From Streptomyces sp. NP160 (GTDB taxonomy: Bacteria; Actinomycetota; Actinomycetes; Actinomycetales; Quadrisphaeraceae): DNA of 48,005 nucleotides. A program made the translations under genes and the position numbers. Position 1 is the first letter of the stretch. Each line of letters starts with the position of its first letter. The DNA lies in assembly GCF_006335115.1 (NCBI RefSeq), contig NZ_VDMJ01000001.1:1-48005 (forward strand), written 5' to 3'. This document shows positions 1 through 7,762 of this stretch, piece by piece. A model generated the notes under the pieces. That model had not been told where the DNA came from. It did not search any database and saw only the letters and a program-made list of their open reading frames with translations.

Positions 1-437
1 TGTGGCCCGGCAAGCTCGCCATCAAGGGCGTGCAGTCCGTGGCCGATGCGAAGGCCTTCGCCGACGCCGGAGTGGACGCGGTCGTGCTGTCCAACCACGG
101 CGGGCGCCAGCTCGACCGCGCCCCGGTCCCCTTCCACCTGCTGCCCGAGGTCGTGAAGGAGGTCGGCGCCGACCTGGAGGTCATCGTGGACACCGGCATC
201 ATGAACGGCGCCGACGTGGTGGCCTCGATCGCGATGGGAGCACGCTTCACCCTCATCGGGCGGGCCTACCTGTACGGGCTGATGGCCGGCGGACGCCCCG
301 GCGTCGACAAGGCCATCTCCATCCTGTCCGAGCAGGTCGTGCGCACCATGAAGCTGCTCGGCGCGCACTCCCTCGAAGAGCTCACCCCCGACCACGTCAC
401 CCAGCTGGAGCGCCTCATCCCCCGCGCCCGCCGCTAG
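1..437 (+). CDS. FMN-dependent alpha-hydroxy acid dehydrogenase, C-terminal part
   Basis: This is the C-terminal part of a flavin enzyme that oxidises a 2-hydroxy acid to a 2-oxo acid; its start lies before the window. The frame is open from base 3. The family signature SNHGGRQLD holds the catalytic His-Arg pair. It is followed by the FMN phosphate-binding part ([12 protein letters not shown], then [14 protein letters not shown]) and the usual C-terminal helix ending in RTMKLLG. Family members act on L-lactate, glycolate or mandelate. The tail looks most like actinobacterial lactate-type (LldD) proteins, but substrate cannot be settled from this part. Its place beside aromatic-acid genes leaves an aryl-hydroxyacetate substrate such as mandelate possible; that is inference. 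Confidence 0.85.
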   Translation, partial: WPGKLAIKGVQSVADAKAFADAGVDAVVLSNHGGRQLDRAPVPFHLLPEVVKEVGADLEVIVDTGIMNGADVVASIAMGARFTLIGRAYLYGLMAGGRPGVDKAISILSEQVVRTMKLLGAHSLEELTPDHVTQLERLIPRARR

Positions 438-499
438 GTGCACCACCAGGCCCACCCCCTCCAGCTGGCGAGCGACGCCCGACGCGCCAGGCTGGGGAG

Positions 500-1648
500 A
501 TGACGTCGAGCACTGCCGCCCCGTCCGACACCGAGGTCGTCCCCTTCCACGCCGACCACGTGGGGAGCCTCCTGCGCCCGCCCGCGCTGAGGCGGGCCCG
601 CGCCCAGCGCGCCTCGGGTGAGATCACCGCCGACCAGCTGCGCGACGTGGAGGACGCCGCCGTCCGCGACGTCGTGCGCCGCCAGGCCGACCTCGGCCTG
701 CGCGTGGTCACCGACGGCGAGCTGCGCCGCCACTACTGGCACGAGGACTTCATCCTCTCCCTCGGCGGCGTCGAGGCCAAGGAGGCGTTCACGCGGCAGT
801 TCCGCACGCTGGACGGCGAGCCGGTCGACGTGCCGCTCACCCGTGTGAAGGCCACCGCTCCGGTGCACCTGGAGCACACGGTCTTCGCCGACCACCTGGC
901 GTTCCTGCAGGAGGCCGCCGCGGCGCAGGGCGCCGGGCAGGTGCCCAAGCTGACGATGCCCTCGCCCAACCAGGTGCACAACACCTTCATCCCGCTCGAC
1001 GGCACCGAGGCCTACGGCGAGGGCGGTCCGGGCACGGAGGCGGACGCCCGAATGCGCGCCGACATCGCCGCCGCCTACGCCGAGCAGCTGCGCCGCCTGC
1101 ACGCCCAGGGCCTGCGGTACGCCCAGCTCGACGACGTGTCGCTGACGTTCTTCGGGGACCCCAAGGGCGCGGGCCTCGCGGAGAGCCGCCTGCCGGCGTT
1201 CATCGACCTGTTCAACGCCGCCATCGCCGACCGCCCCGCGGACCTCAAGGTCGCCACGCACCTGTGCCGCGGCAACTACCGCTCCTCCTGGGCGCAGACC
1301 GGCGGCTACGAGCAGATCGCCGACACGCTCTTCAACAGCCTCGGCGTGGACGGGTACTTCCTCGAGTTCGACGACGAGCGGTCGGGCTCCCTCGACGTCC
1401 TGCGCTTCCTGCCGCCGGGCAAGCGCGTGGTGCTCGGGCTGGTCACCACCAAGGTGCCGGCCCTGGAGGACGAGGACGCCCTCGTGCGCCGCATCGAGGA
1501 GGCGGCGACGTTCGCGCCGCTGGAGCAGCTGGCGCTCAGCGGGCAGTGCGGGTTCTCCTCCACCGAGGAGGGCAACGACCTCACCGAGGACGAGCAGTGG
1601 CGCAAGCTCGACCTCATCGTCCGCGTGGCGAGGCGCGTCTGGGGCTGA
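500..1648 (+). CDS. MetE C-terminal-domain-like protein (cobalamin-independent methionine synthase family)
   Basis: The 382-residue protein has only the catalytic barrel of the MetE family; full MetE is about 750 residues. It starts with the family pattern FHADHVGSLLRP. The zinc ligands are visible as His254 and Cys256 (HLC), Glu289 (LEFDD) and Cys350 (SGQCGF); the 61-residue gap between the last two matches MetE. Such short homologues are common in actinobacteria and usually of unknown substrate, with transfer of a methyl group to a thiol as the expected chemistry. ATG at 500 is the first sensible start, though GGGGAG abuts it with almost no spacing. The gene is convergent with vanAB. A link to methyl groups from methoxylated aromatics is only a guess. 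Confidence 0.8.
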   Translation: MTSSTAAPSDTEVVPFHADHVGSLLRPPALRRARAQRASGEITADQLRDVEDAAVRDVVRRQADLGLRVVTDGELRRHYWHEDFILSLGGVEAKEAFTRQFRTLDGEPVDVPLTRVKATAPVHLEHTVFADHLAFLQEAAAAQGAGQVPKLTMPSPNQVHNTFIPLDGTEAYGEGGPGTEADARMRADIAAAYAEQLRRLHAQGLRYAQLDDVSLTFFGDPKGAGLAESRLPAFIDLFNAAIADRPADLKVATHLCRGNYRSSWAQTGGYEQIADTLFNSLGVDGYFLEFDDERSGSLDVLRFLPPGKRVVLGLVTTKVPALEDEDALVRRIEEAATFAPLEQLALSGQCGFSSTEEGNDLTEDEQWRKLDLIVRVARRVWG

Positions 1649-1676
1649 CCCCGCCCCCTCCGTCGGGCTCCCTCGA

Positions 1677-1729
1677 TGGCACGGGGTGGCCCTGTGCCCG
1701 ACCTACTGGCACAGGGCCACCCCGTGCCA
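1677..1729. repeat. Long hairpin repeat, copy 1 (likely bidirectional terminator)
   Basis: Two 22-base arms (1677-1698 and 1708-1729) are perfect inverse complements around a 9-base loop containing CCTACT. It lies between the convergent metE-like and vanB genes, so it could end transcription from both sides. A near-identical hairpin is found at 47300-47350, which makes it a dispersed element and not just a local terminator. Confidence 0.85.
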
Positions 1730-1770
1730 GTCAGGGACTGGCGTGGATCCACCCAGCGGATGGCCGATCG

Positions 1771-1814
1771 CCCATGATCACGGCGGGTTCTGCTCGCAGC
1801 GTCCATGGTCACGG
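1771..1814. repeat. TGATCA-centred 3'-end motif, two tandem copies
   Basis: CCCATGATCACGG at 1771-1783 and the variant CCATGGTCACGG at 1803-1814 lie just beyond the 3' end of vanB. The same motif recurs at 6432-6444, 12598-12609 and 12638-12649, always at gene ends. Confidence 0.6.
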
Positions 1815-1828
1815 CCGGGCGGGGAGGG

Positions 1829-2863
1829 TCAGGGCAGGCGGAGCACCAGCTCCGCCTGCTCGCCATCCGTGGCGGCGACGCGGGAGACGCACACGCACAC
1901 CGCAGTGCCCGCTTCCTGCTGGCGACGGCTGAGGAAGACGTCGCGGTGGTCGAGCACGCCCCGCACGGACGCCACCTCCAGGCGGCACAGCCCGCACTCG
2001 CCCTTGCGGCAGTCGTACATGAGGTCTGCACCCGCCCGCTGCAGCGCCTCCAGCAGCGTCGTGTCCGGGCCCACCTCCGTGCGCAGCCCGACCTCCGGGA
2101 TGCAGGCGGTGAAGGGCTGCGGTGCGTACCAGCCGGAGCTGCCGAACGTCTCGAAGCGCAGCGTGCTCGCCGGCAGTCCGCGCGCCTCCCACCCGCGGCG
2201 CACCGCGTCCATCAGGCGGATCGGCCCGCAGACGTAGGCTTCCACGCCCCCGGGCACCCCACCGTCGCCGTCAGCAGCAGCGACCTCGTCGAGCAGCGCG
2301 GCGACGTCGAAGCCGCCGTCCTCGTCGTCCACGTGGAGGCGGTACCGCTCCCCCAGCAGCGCGGCCAGGTCGTCGGCGTACGCCGCCCGCGAGCGCGTCC
2401 GGACCACGTGGTCGAGCACCACGTCGGCACCCCGCGAGGCCAGGCGCCGGGCCATCGCCACCAGCGCCGTGACGCCGATGCCGCCGGCCAGCAGGTGGTA
2501 GCGGCCGGCGCCCAGGCGCAGCGGGAACCCCTGCAGCGGGGCGCTGCACTCGACGTCGTCCCCGACCACGAGGGAGTGGACGTAGCGCCCGCCGCCGCGC
2601 GACGTCGGGGTGAGCAGCACCGAGATGGCCGAGCGGGTGCCGTCGGCGCTGGCGTCCACCACCGAGTACGAGCGCACCTCCCGGCCGGCGGAGGTGTGCA
2701 CGGCCAGCTGCAGGTGCGCGCCGGGCTCGGCGGGCCGCCCGGGCGCGTGCTCGAGGACGACGCGGCGCACGCCGTCGGCGACGTCGCGCGCCTCCACGAC
2801 GCGCGCCGGTCGCAGCGCCGTGGCTGCCGCGCCGGAGAGCGCCGGCGCAGCGGGCGCACTCAC
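1829..2863 (-). CDS. vanB: Vanillate O-demethylase reductase subunit
   Basis: This 344-residue electron-transfer partner of VanA passes electrons from NAD(P)H to the Rieske centre. It has the phthalate-dioxygenase-reductase layout: an N-terminal flavin-binding barrel (RSYSV), a nucleotide-binding domain (LLAGGIGVTAL, then YVCGPIRLMDAV) and a C-terminal plant-type [2Fe-2S] ferredoxin. The cluster cysteines are in CRKGECGLC, with the fourth in TAVCVC. The GTG start at 2863 overlaps the vanA stop by four bases (GTGA), so the two are co-translated. The family also serves other Rieske demethylases, but the neighbouring vanA and pca genes favour vanillate. Confidence 0.9.
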   Translation of the reverse strand: MSAPAAPALSGAAATALRPARVVEARDVADGVRRVVLEHAPGRPAEPGAHLQLAVHTSAGREVRSYSVVDASADGTRSAISVLLTPTSRGGGRYVHSLVVGDDVECSAPLQGFPLRLGAGRYHLLAGGIGVTALVAMARRLASRGADVVLDHVVRTRSRAAYADDLAALLGERYRLHVDDEDGGFDVAALLDEVAAADGDGGVPGGVEAYVCGPIRLMDAVRRGWEARGLPASTLRFETFGSSGWYAPQPFTACIPEVGLRTEVGPDTTLLEALQRAGADLMYDCRKGECGLCRLEVASVRGVLDHRDVFLSRRQQEAGTAVCVCVSRVAATDGEQAELVLRLP

Positions 2864-3963
2864 GCGCGACCCTCCGCCCGGAGCATCTCGTCGAGGATGC
2901 GGCGCACCCACATGCCGCCGGCGTCGATGTTGAGCGAGTAGAACTCCTTGCCCGGGTTGGCGTCGATGGCGCGCTGCTGCGCGGCGAGCATCGCCTCGTC
3001 CTCGCCGAAGACGCCGTGCACGCCCTCGCGCAGCTGCGTGGTGATGAGCTGGCTGTCGAGGCGGTAGTCGCGCATGAACGCCCAGAAGTAGTGGGAGGTG
3101 CGCTCGGTCTCGGGCGTGATGGTGTTCATGACGTAGCCGTTGACGCCCTGGCTGCGGTCGCCCTCGGGGGCTCCGGTGCCGGTAGGGGCCACCCCGACGT
3201 CGATGCAGATGGTCGACGGGGCGTAGTAGTGGATGATCTGCCACCGGTCGACCCGACCGGAGAAGTCCGGGAAGCGGTCGCGGATGTTCTTCAGCCAGAA
3301 CGGCGGCGGGGCCACGTCGCGCATCCAGCGGGTCACCGTCACCGAGCCGTCGGCCTCGCGGCGGGTGGTGAAGTCCGACTCGCTCAGCTCGTCCTGGCCG
3401 ATGCTGGATCCGTGCACGAACTCCTCGTGCGTGAGGTCCATGAGGTTGTCGAGGATCAGCTGGTAGTTGCACGGCGCCTCGATGGTGAGGCCGTCCCCGG
3501 CCCACTCCGGGGAGTCCATCTGCTGCATGTCGGGGATGGACGCCGGGTCGGCCAGCAGCGGGTCGCCGGGCCACACCCACACGTACCGGTACCGCTGCTC
3601 GACCGGGTAGGAGGTCACCAGCGCGCTGGGGTTGACCGTCTCCTGCGCGGGCATCCTGGTGCAGCGCCCCGCGGAGTTGTACTGCAGCCCGTGGTACGGG
3701 CACTGGATGCCGTCCCTGCCGACCAGCTTCCCCATCGACAGCGGCGCCAGCCGGTGCCAGCAGGCGTCAGCCAGCGCCACCGGGCGTCCGTCGGCCGTGC
3801 GGTACAGCGCCATCGGGGTGCCGGCCACCGTGCGGGCGAGCGGCTTCTTCGCGGTCACCTCGTGGTCCCACGCCGCGACGTACCAGGCGTTGAGCGGGAA
3901 CGGGAAGATCTTGGCGTTGACCTGTCCGGGCGCCGCCAGGACCTCGTCGTGCACGTCCGTCAT
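2860..3963 (-). CDS. vanA: Vanillate O-demethylase oxygenase subunit
   Basis: VanA is the terminal oxygenase that removes the methoxy methyl group of vanillate as formaldehyde and gives protocatechuate. The 367-residue protein has a Rieske domain with ligands Cys68, His70, Cys88 and His91 (CWH and CPYH). The mononuclear iron site is seen as Asp176-x2-His179-x4-His184 (DLTHEEFVH). Length and order match the family. The start has a Shine-Dalgarno-like GAGGAG about eight bases upstream. It leads the vanAB pair and is preceded by a TTCCG-N5-CGGAA palindrome at 4046-4060. Related monooxygenases use syringate or other methoxybenzoates, so exact range is not certain. Confidence 0.93.
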   Translation of the reverse strand: MTDVHDEVLAAPGQVNAKIFPFPLNAWYVAAWDHEVTAKKPLARTVAGTPMALYRTADGRPVALADACWHRLAPLSMGKLVGRDGIQCPYHGLQYNSAGRCTRMPAQETVNPSALVTSYPVEQRYRYVWVWPGDPLLADPASIPDMQQMDSPEWAGDGLTIEAPCNYQLILDNLMDLTHEEFVHGSSIGQDELSESDFTTRREADGSVTVTRWMRDVAPPPFWLKNIRDRFPDFSGRVDRWQIIHYYAPSTICIDVGVAPTGTGAPEGDRSQGVNGYVMNTITPETERTSHYFWAFMRDYRLDSQLITTQLREGVHGVFGEDEAMLAAQQRAIDANPGKEFYSLNIDAGGMWVRRILDEMLRAEGRA

Positions 3964-4045
3964 CGGGGGCGCTCCTCACCGTGCTGGGTCACGTCGTCGT
4001 GGTCCACGGAGGGTCGACGACGACGACGACGCCCCGCAGCCGCCC

Positions 4046-4060
4046 TTCCGACAGGCGGAA
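4046..4060. promoter_or_regulatory. Candidate IclR-type operator upstream of vanA
   Basis: TTCCGACAGGCGGAA is a perfect 5-5-5 palindrome centred 90 bases before the vanA start, between the IclR gene and vanA. The same half-sites occur before pobA (7739-7753) and pcaH (8616-8630). Confidence 0.6.
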
Positions 4061-4070
4061 GACCCGCCCG

Positions 4071-4817
4071 TCAGGACCGGGCGTCCGAGCGGGCCGCCAG
4101 GGCGCGGGAGATGCCCAGCGCCGCGGCCCTCACCGCCGGTACGAGCGGAGCGGCGGTGGTGCGGCCGGTCCGGTAGACGACCGACACCGCGGCCACCACC
4201 TCACCGCGCCCGGCGCGCACCGGGGCCGCGACGGAGGCCGCCCCCTCGGTGACCTGCTGGTCGCTGAACGCGACCCCGGTCCTGCGCACCTCGGCGAGCA
4301 GAGCGCGCAGGCGATCGGGGTCGGTCTCGGTGCGCTCGGTCCAGCGGCGCACGGGCACCGCGAGCGCACCGTCCTGCACGGCGGCGGGTGCGTGCGCCAG
4401 GAGCACCCGGCCCACGCCCGTGGACGGCAGCGGGAAGCGCGCGCCGACGCGCGTCATGACGCCCACGGAGTCCGGGCCGGTGAGCCGCTCCACGAAGACA
4501 CTCTCGAGGTCCTCGCGGACGGCGAGCTGCACGTTCTCCCGCGTGGCGGTGTAGAGGTCCTCGAGGAACGGTAGGGCGGCCTCGCGCAGCTCCGGCCCGC
4601 GGGGCGCCAGCGATGCGAGCTCCCACAGCCGAAGGCCCACCGACAGCGTCCCGTCAGGTGCGCGCTCGAGCGCACCCCAGACGACCAGGTCGTTGACGAT
4701 GCGGTGGGCGGTGGTCAGCGGCAGCCCGCTGGCCGCAGCGACCTCGGCCAGCCGCAGGCGCGGGTGGCGGGGGGTGAAGGCCCCCAGCACCTGCATCGTG
4801 CGGGTGGTGAGCGTCAT
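4071..4817 (-). CDS. IclR-family transcriptional regulator
   Basis: The 248-residue protein has an N-terminal winged helix-turn-helix (about residues 5-65, with LRLAEVAAASGLPLTTAHRI as recognition region) and an IclR effector domain (PLPSTGVGRVLLA and AAPVRAG motifs). It lies upstream of vanAB on the same strand and is divergent from the aldehyde dehydrogenase gene at 4918. Likely it controls one or both in response to vanillate, vanillin or a similar aromatic. The palindrome CACCTGG-N5-CCAGGTG at 4832-4850, 15 bases before its start, is a probable autoregulatory site. Family membership is clear; the effector is inference. Confidence 0.88.
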   Translation of the reverse strand: MTLTTRTMQVLGAFTPRHPRLRLAEVAAASGLPLTTAHRIVNDLVVWGALERAPDGTLSVGLRLWELASLAPRGPELREAALPFLEDLYTATRENVQLAVREDLESVFVERLTGPDSVGVMTRVGARFPLPSTGVGRVLLAHAPAAVQDGALAVPVRRWTERTETDPDRLRALLAEVRRTGVAFSDQQVTEGAASVAAPVRAGRGEVVAAVSVVYRTGRTTAAPLVPAVRAAALGISRALAARSDARS

Positions 4818-4831
4818 GGCCGGGAGCCTCC

Positions 4832-4850
4832 CACCTGGCGGAACCAGGTG
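4832..4850. promoter_or_regulatory. Palindromic operator in the IclR/aldehyde dehydrogenase divergent promoter
   Basis: CACCTGG-CGGAA-CCAGGTG has perfect 7-base arms and a 5-base centre. It sits between the divergent starts at 4817 and 4918. The arms differ from the TTCCG/CGGAA sites elsewhere, so a different regulator, probably the adjacent IclR protein, may bind here. Confidence 0.55.
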
Positions 4851-4917
4851 TGCGGGGGCACGGGGCCATCACCTACCGTCCGCTCACGCACGCAGTGCCC
4901 GAGCAGGAGGTTCGACG

Positions 4918-6423
4918 ATGACCGCCACCGCTGAGACCAGCACCACCACGCACGCTCCGACCGCGAGCCTCATCGACGAGGCGGCCGTGAGCGGGAAGAT
5001 CTTCATCGACGGTGAGTGGGTGGCCGGGGCCTCCACGCTGGCGTCGGTCGCCCCCGCCACCGGCGAGACCATCGCCACGGTCGGCCTGGCCGGCCCCGAC
5101 GACGTCGCCCGCGCCGCCGAGGGCGCCGCCCGGGCGCAGAAGGCCTGGGCGGCCACGCCGCACCCGCAGCGCGCCGCCGTCCTGCGCCGCGCGGGCCAGC
5201 TGTGGGAGCAGCACGCTGAGGAGGTCATGGGCTGGAACGTCCGCGAGGTCGGCGCGATCCCGCCGCTGGCGGGCTTCGCCCTGCACGTCACCGCCGCCGA
5301 GTGCTACGAGGCCGCGTCGCTGCCCTCGGCGCCGCGCGGCACCGTGCTGTCCAGCGAGGAGCCGCGCCTGTCCCTGGCCGAGCAGGTGCCCGTGGGCGTG
5401 GTCGGTGTCATCTCCCCGTTCAACGTGCCGCTCATCCTCGGCATCCGCGCGGTGGCCCCGGCCCTCGCGCTCGGCAACGCCGTGCTGCTCAAGCCGGACC
5501 CCCGCACCGTGATGACCGGTGGCGTGGCGTTCGTGCGGATCTTCGAGGAGGCGGGGCTGCCCGCCGGCCTGCTGCAGCTGGTGCCGGGCGGCGCCGACGT
5601 CGGCGAGGCGCTGGTCACCGACCCGCGGGTGCGCGTCATCGCCTTCACCGGCTCCACCCGCGCGGGCCGCTCGGTGGGCGAGCTGGCCGGTCGCCACCTC
5701 AAGCGCGCCCACCTCGAGCTGGGCGGCAACAGCGCGTTCCTGGTCCGCGAGGACGCCGACGTCGACAAGGCCGTCAACCTGGCCACCTGGGGCTCCTTCC
5801 TCCACCAGGGCCAGATCTGCATGACGGTCGGCCGCCACATCGTCCACGAGTCGGTCTTCGACGAGTACGTCGAGAAGCTGGCCGCCAAGGCGGACTCGAT
5901 GCACGTCGGCGACCCTGCCGCCGGGCAGGTGCACCTCGGTCCGCTCATCGACGAGGTGCAGCGCGACCGCGTGCACACCCTCGTGCAGGACGCCGTCGCC
6001 CAGGGCGCGGAGCTCCGCGCCGGCGGCACCTACGAGGAGCTCTTCTACCGCCCCACGGTGCTGGCGCACACCCCGAAGGACGCCCAGGCGTACTGCGAGG
6101 AGGTCTTCGGCCCGGTCGCGTCGGTGGTCTCGTACGCCACGGACGACGAGGCGGTCGAGCTGGCCTCGGCCACCGAGTACGGCCTGTCGCTGGGGATCGT
6201 CAGCAAGGACGCGCTCGGCGCGCTGGACCTGGCGCGCCGCATCCCCACCGGGATCGTCCACATCAACGACCAGACGGTGAACGACGAGGCAAACACCCCG
6301 TTCGGCGGCGTCGGCGCGTCCGGCACGGGCTCGCGGCACGGCGGCGCGCAGGCGAACGTCGAGGCGTTCACCGAGACCCGGTGGATCACCCTGCGCCGCG
6401 AGCCGGGCCAGTACCCCCTCTGA
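4918..6423 (+). CDS. Benzaldehyde/vanillin-type aldehyde dehydrogenase
   Basis: This NAD(P)-dependent enzyme probably oxidises an aromatic aldehyde to its acid, for example vanillin to vanillate or 4-hydroxybenzaldehyde to 4-hydroxybenzoate. The 501-residue protein carries the cofactor motif FTGSTRAGRSVG, general base Glu267 (LELGG) and nucleophile Cys301 (GQICMT). The N-terminal SLIDE...GKIFIDGEWV pattern resembles bacterial benzaldehyde dehydrogenases. The ATG at 4918 has AGGAGG at 4905-4910, and a TACCGT -10-like box lies near 4874. Products would feed vanAB on one side and pobA on the other. Aldehyde specificity cannot be read from sequence alone. Confidence 0.88.
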   Translation: MTATAETSTTTHAPTASLIDEAAVSGKIFIDGEWVAGASTLASVAPATGETIATVGLAGPDDVARAAEGAARAQKAWAATPHPQRAAVLRRAGQLWEQHAEEVMGWNVREVGAIPPLAGFALHVTAAECYEAASLPSAPRGTVLSSEEPRLSLAEQVPVGVVGVISPFNVPLILGIRAVAPALALGNAVLLKPDPRTVMTGGVAFVRIFEEAGLPAGLLQLVPGGADVGEALVTDPRVRVIAFTGSTRAGRSVGELAGRHLKRAHLELGGNSAFLVREDADVDKAVNLATWGSFLHQGQICMTVGRHIVHESVFDEYVEKLAAKADSMHVGDPAAGQVHLGPLIDEVQRDRVHTLVQDAVAQGAELRAGGTYEELFYRPTVLAHTPKDAQAYCEEVFGPVASVVSYATDDEAVELASATEYGLSLGIVSKDALGALDLARRIPTGIVHINDQTVNDEANTPFGGVGASGTGSRHGGAQANVEAFTETRWITLRREPGQYPL

Positions 6424-6431
6424 CCCCCACT

Positions 6432-6476
6432 CCGTGATCATGGGCGGTCGGCCACCTCGGAGGTGGCCGACCGCCC
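6432..6476. terminator. Bidirectional terminator hairpin with TGATCA motif
   Basis: Arms 6442-6457 and 6461-6476 give a perfect 16-base stem with a 3-base loop between the convergent aldehyde dehydrogenase and pobA genes. The left flank is CCGTGATCATGGG, the same motif as at the other gene ends in this region. Confidence 0.85.
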
Positions 6477-6480
6477 GTGG

Positions 6481-7695
6481 TCAGGACCGGGTGGGGCGCT
6501 CCGGCCAGCCGGTGTAGCCCTCCGCGAGGAACGTCCGCCCGGCACGGCTGGAGACCAGCGAGCCCAGCTCGGCCTCCTGGCGGCGCACGTCGAACGGCGT
6601 CGCCTCCGGCAGCGCGTGGAGCATCGTCGTCATCCAGTAGCTGAAGTGCTGCGCCTTCCACACCCGCGCCAGCGCGCGGCCGGTGTACTCCTCCAGCGCG
6701 TCGTCGTCGCACTTCTCCACGGCCCGCTCCAGCAGCTCCGCGAGCAGCCTCACGTCGGCCAGCGCCAGGTTGAGGCCCTTGGCGCCGGTGGGCGGCACGG
6801 TGTGCGCGGCGTCGCCGGCGAGCAGCATCCGCCCGTGCCGCATCGGCTCGTGCACGAAGCTGCGGAAGCGCAGCACGGCCTTCGACGTGATGGGGCCTTG
6901 GACCACCTCGACGCCGTTCGGCGCCAGCCGCGCGGCCATCTCCGACCAGATCCGGTCGTCGCTCCAGGCGGAGGCGTCCTCCTCGGGGTCGCACTGGAAG
7001 TACATCCGCTGCACCGACTCGGTGCGCTGGCTGACCAGGGCGAAGCCGAGCGGGGAGTGGCTGTAGACCAGCTCGGGGGCGCTGGGCGGCGCGTCGCAGA
7101 GGATGCCGAACCACGCGAACGGGTACTCCTTGCCGGTCTGCACCCGGGCGCCCTCGGGGATCGAGCGGCGGCACTGGCTGCGGGAGCCGTCAGCACCGAC
7201 GAGGTGGTCGCACACCACCTCCTGCGCGCTGCCGTCCGCCGCGGTGAACCGGATGCGCGGGGCGTCAGAGGTGGTGTCGAGCACCTCGGTGTCCCTGACC
7301 CCCCAGCGGACGTCCCCGCCGGCGCGCTCGCGGGCGTCGGCGAGGTCGGCGAAGACCTCCGTCTGCGGGTACAGCCACGCCGACGCGCCCACCAGGTCGG
7401 CGAAGTCGATGCGGTGGCGGCCGCCACCGAAGGCCAGCTCGATGCCCTCGTGCTCGTAGCCCTCGGTGAGCACCCGCTTGCTGGCGCCGGAGTCGACCAG
7501 CAGCCGGACGGTGTCGTGCTCGAGGATCCCGGCGCGCACCGTCGTGTAGATCTCCTCGCGGGTGCGGTCGTCGACCACCACCGAGGAGATGCCCGCGAGG
7601 TCGAGCAGGTGGGACAGCATGAGCCCGGCGGGCCCACCGCCGACGATGCCCACCTGGGTCCGGGTGACCTGCCGCGTGCCGCTGCTCTGCGTCAT
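6481..7695 (-). CDS. pobA: 4-hydroxybenzoate 3-monooxygenase
   Basis: PobA is a flavoprotein that hydroxylates 4-hydroxybenzoate to protocatechuate. The protein is 404 residues from ATG at 7695; an in-frame GTG at 7701 would add two. It shows the FAD dinucleotide motif GGGPAG near residue 20, the DG motif LVGADGSRS and the GD motif LLAGDAAHTVPPTGAKGLN. RAGILEH matches the PobA substrate/flavin region. Length agrees with the usual 390-400. It shares only a 67-base gap with the regulator gene upstream, and that gap holds a TTCCGC-N3-GCGGAA palindrome centred 51 bases before the start. It is convergent with the aldehyde dehydrogenase and separated from it by a strong hairpin. Confidence 0.95.
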   Translation of the reverse strand: MTQSSGTRQVTRTQVGIVGGGPAGLMLSHLLDLAGISSVVVDDRTREEIYTTVRAGILEHDTVRLLVDSGASKRVLTEGYEHEGIELAFGGGRHRIDFADLVGASAWLYPQTEVFADLADARERAGGDVRWGVRDTEVLDTTSDAPRIRFTAADGSAQEVVCDHLVGADGSRSQCRRSIPEGARVQTGKEYPFAWFGILCDAPPSAPELVYSHSPLGFALVSQRTESVQRMYFQCDPEEDASAWSDDRIWSEMAARLAPNGVEVVQGPITSKAVLRFRSFVHEPMRHGRMLLAGDAAHTVPPTGAKGLNLALADVRLLAELLERAVEKCDDDALEEYTGRALARVWKAQHFSYWMTTMLHALPEATPFDVRRQEAELGSLVSSRAGRTFLAEGYTGWPERPTRS

Positions 7696-7738
7696 GGGCA
7701 CATGGAACGCCCGGCCGCCGCGAACACCAACACCGGGG

Positions 7739-7753
7739 TTCCGCTGGGCGGAA
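7739..7753. promoter_or_regulatory. Candidate PcaR/IclR operator before pobA
   Basis: TTCCGCTGGGCGGAA is a palindrome with 6-base arms, centred 51 bases upstream of the pobA ATG. Two further sites of this type precede pcaH and vanA. The equal spacing before pobA and pcaH suggests a common activator position. Confidence 0.65.
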
Positions 7754-7762
7754 GCCCCGCGC

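Noticed and set aside
1677-1729. An insertion sequence end
   Set aside because: No transposase frame or target duplication lies near either hairpin copy, so it is listed as a repeat.
1829-3703. A 624-codon minus-strand frame covering vanB and part of vanA
   Set aside because: Only the part from 2863 downward is VanB; the upstream part is a high-GC shadow of vanA with no family resemblance.
4015-4032. GAC trinucleotide run before vanA
   Set aside because: Short runs of GAC/GTC are frequent in this genome's coding and spacer DNA and show no structure.
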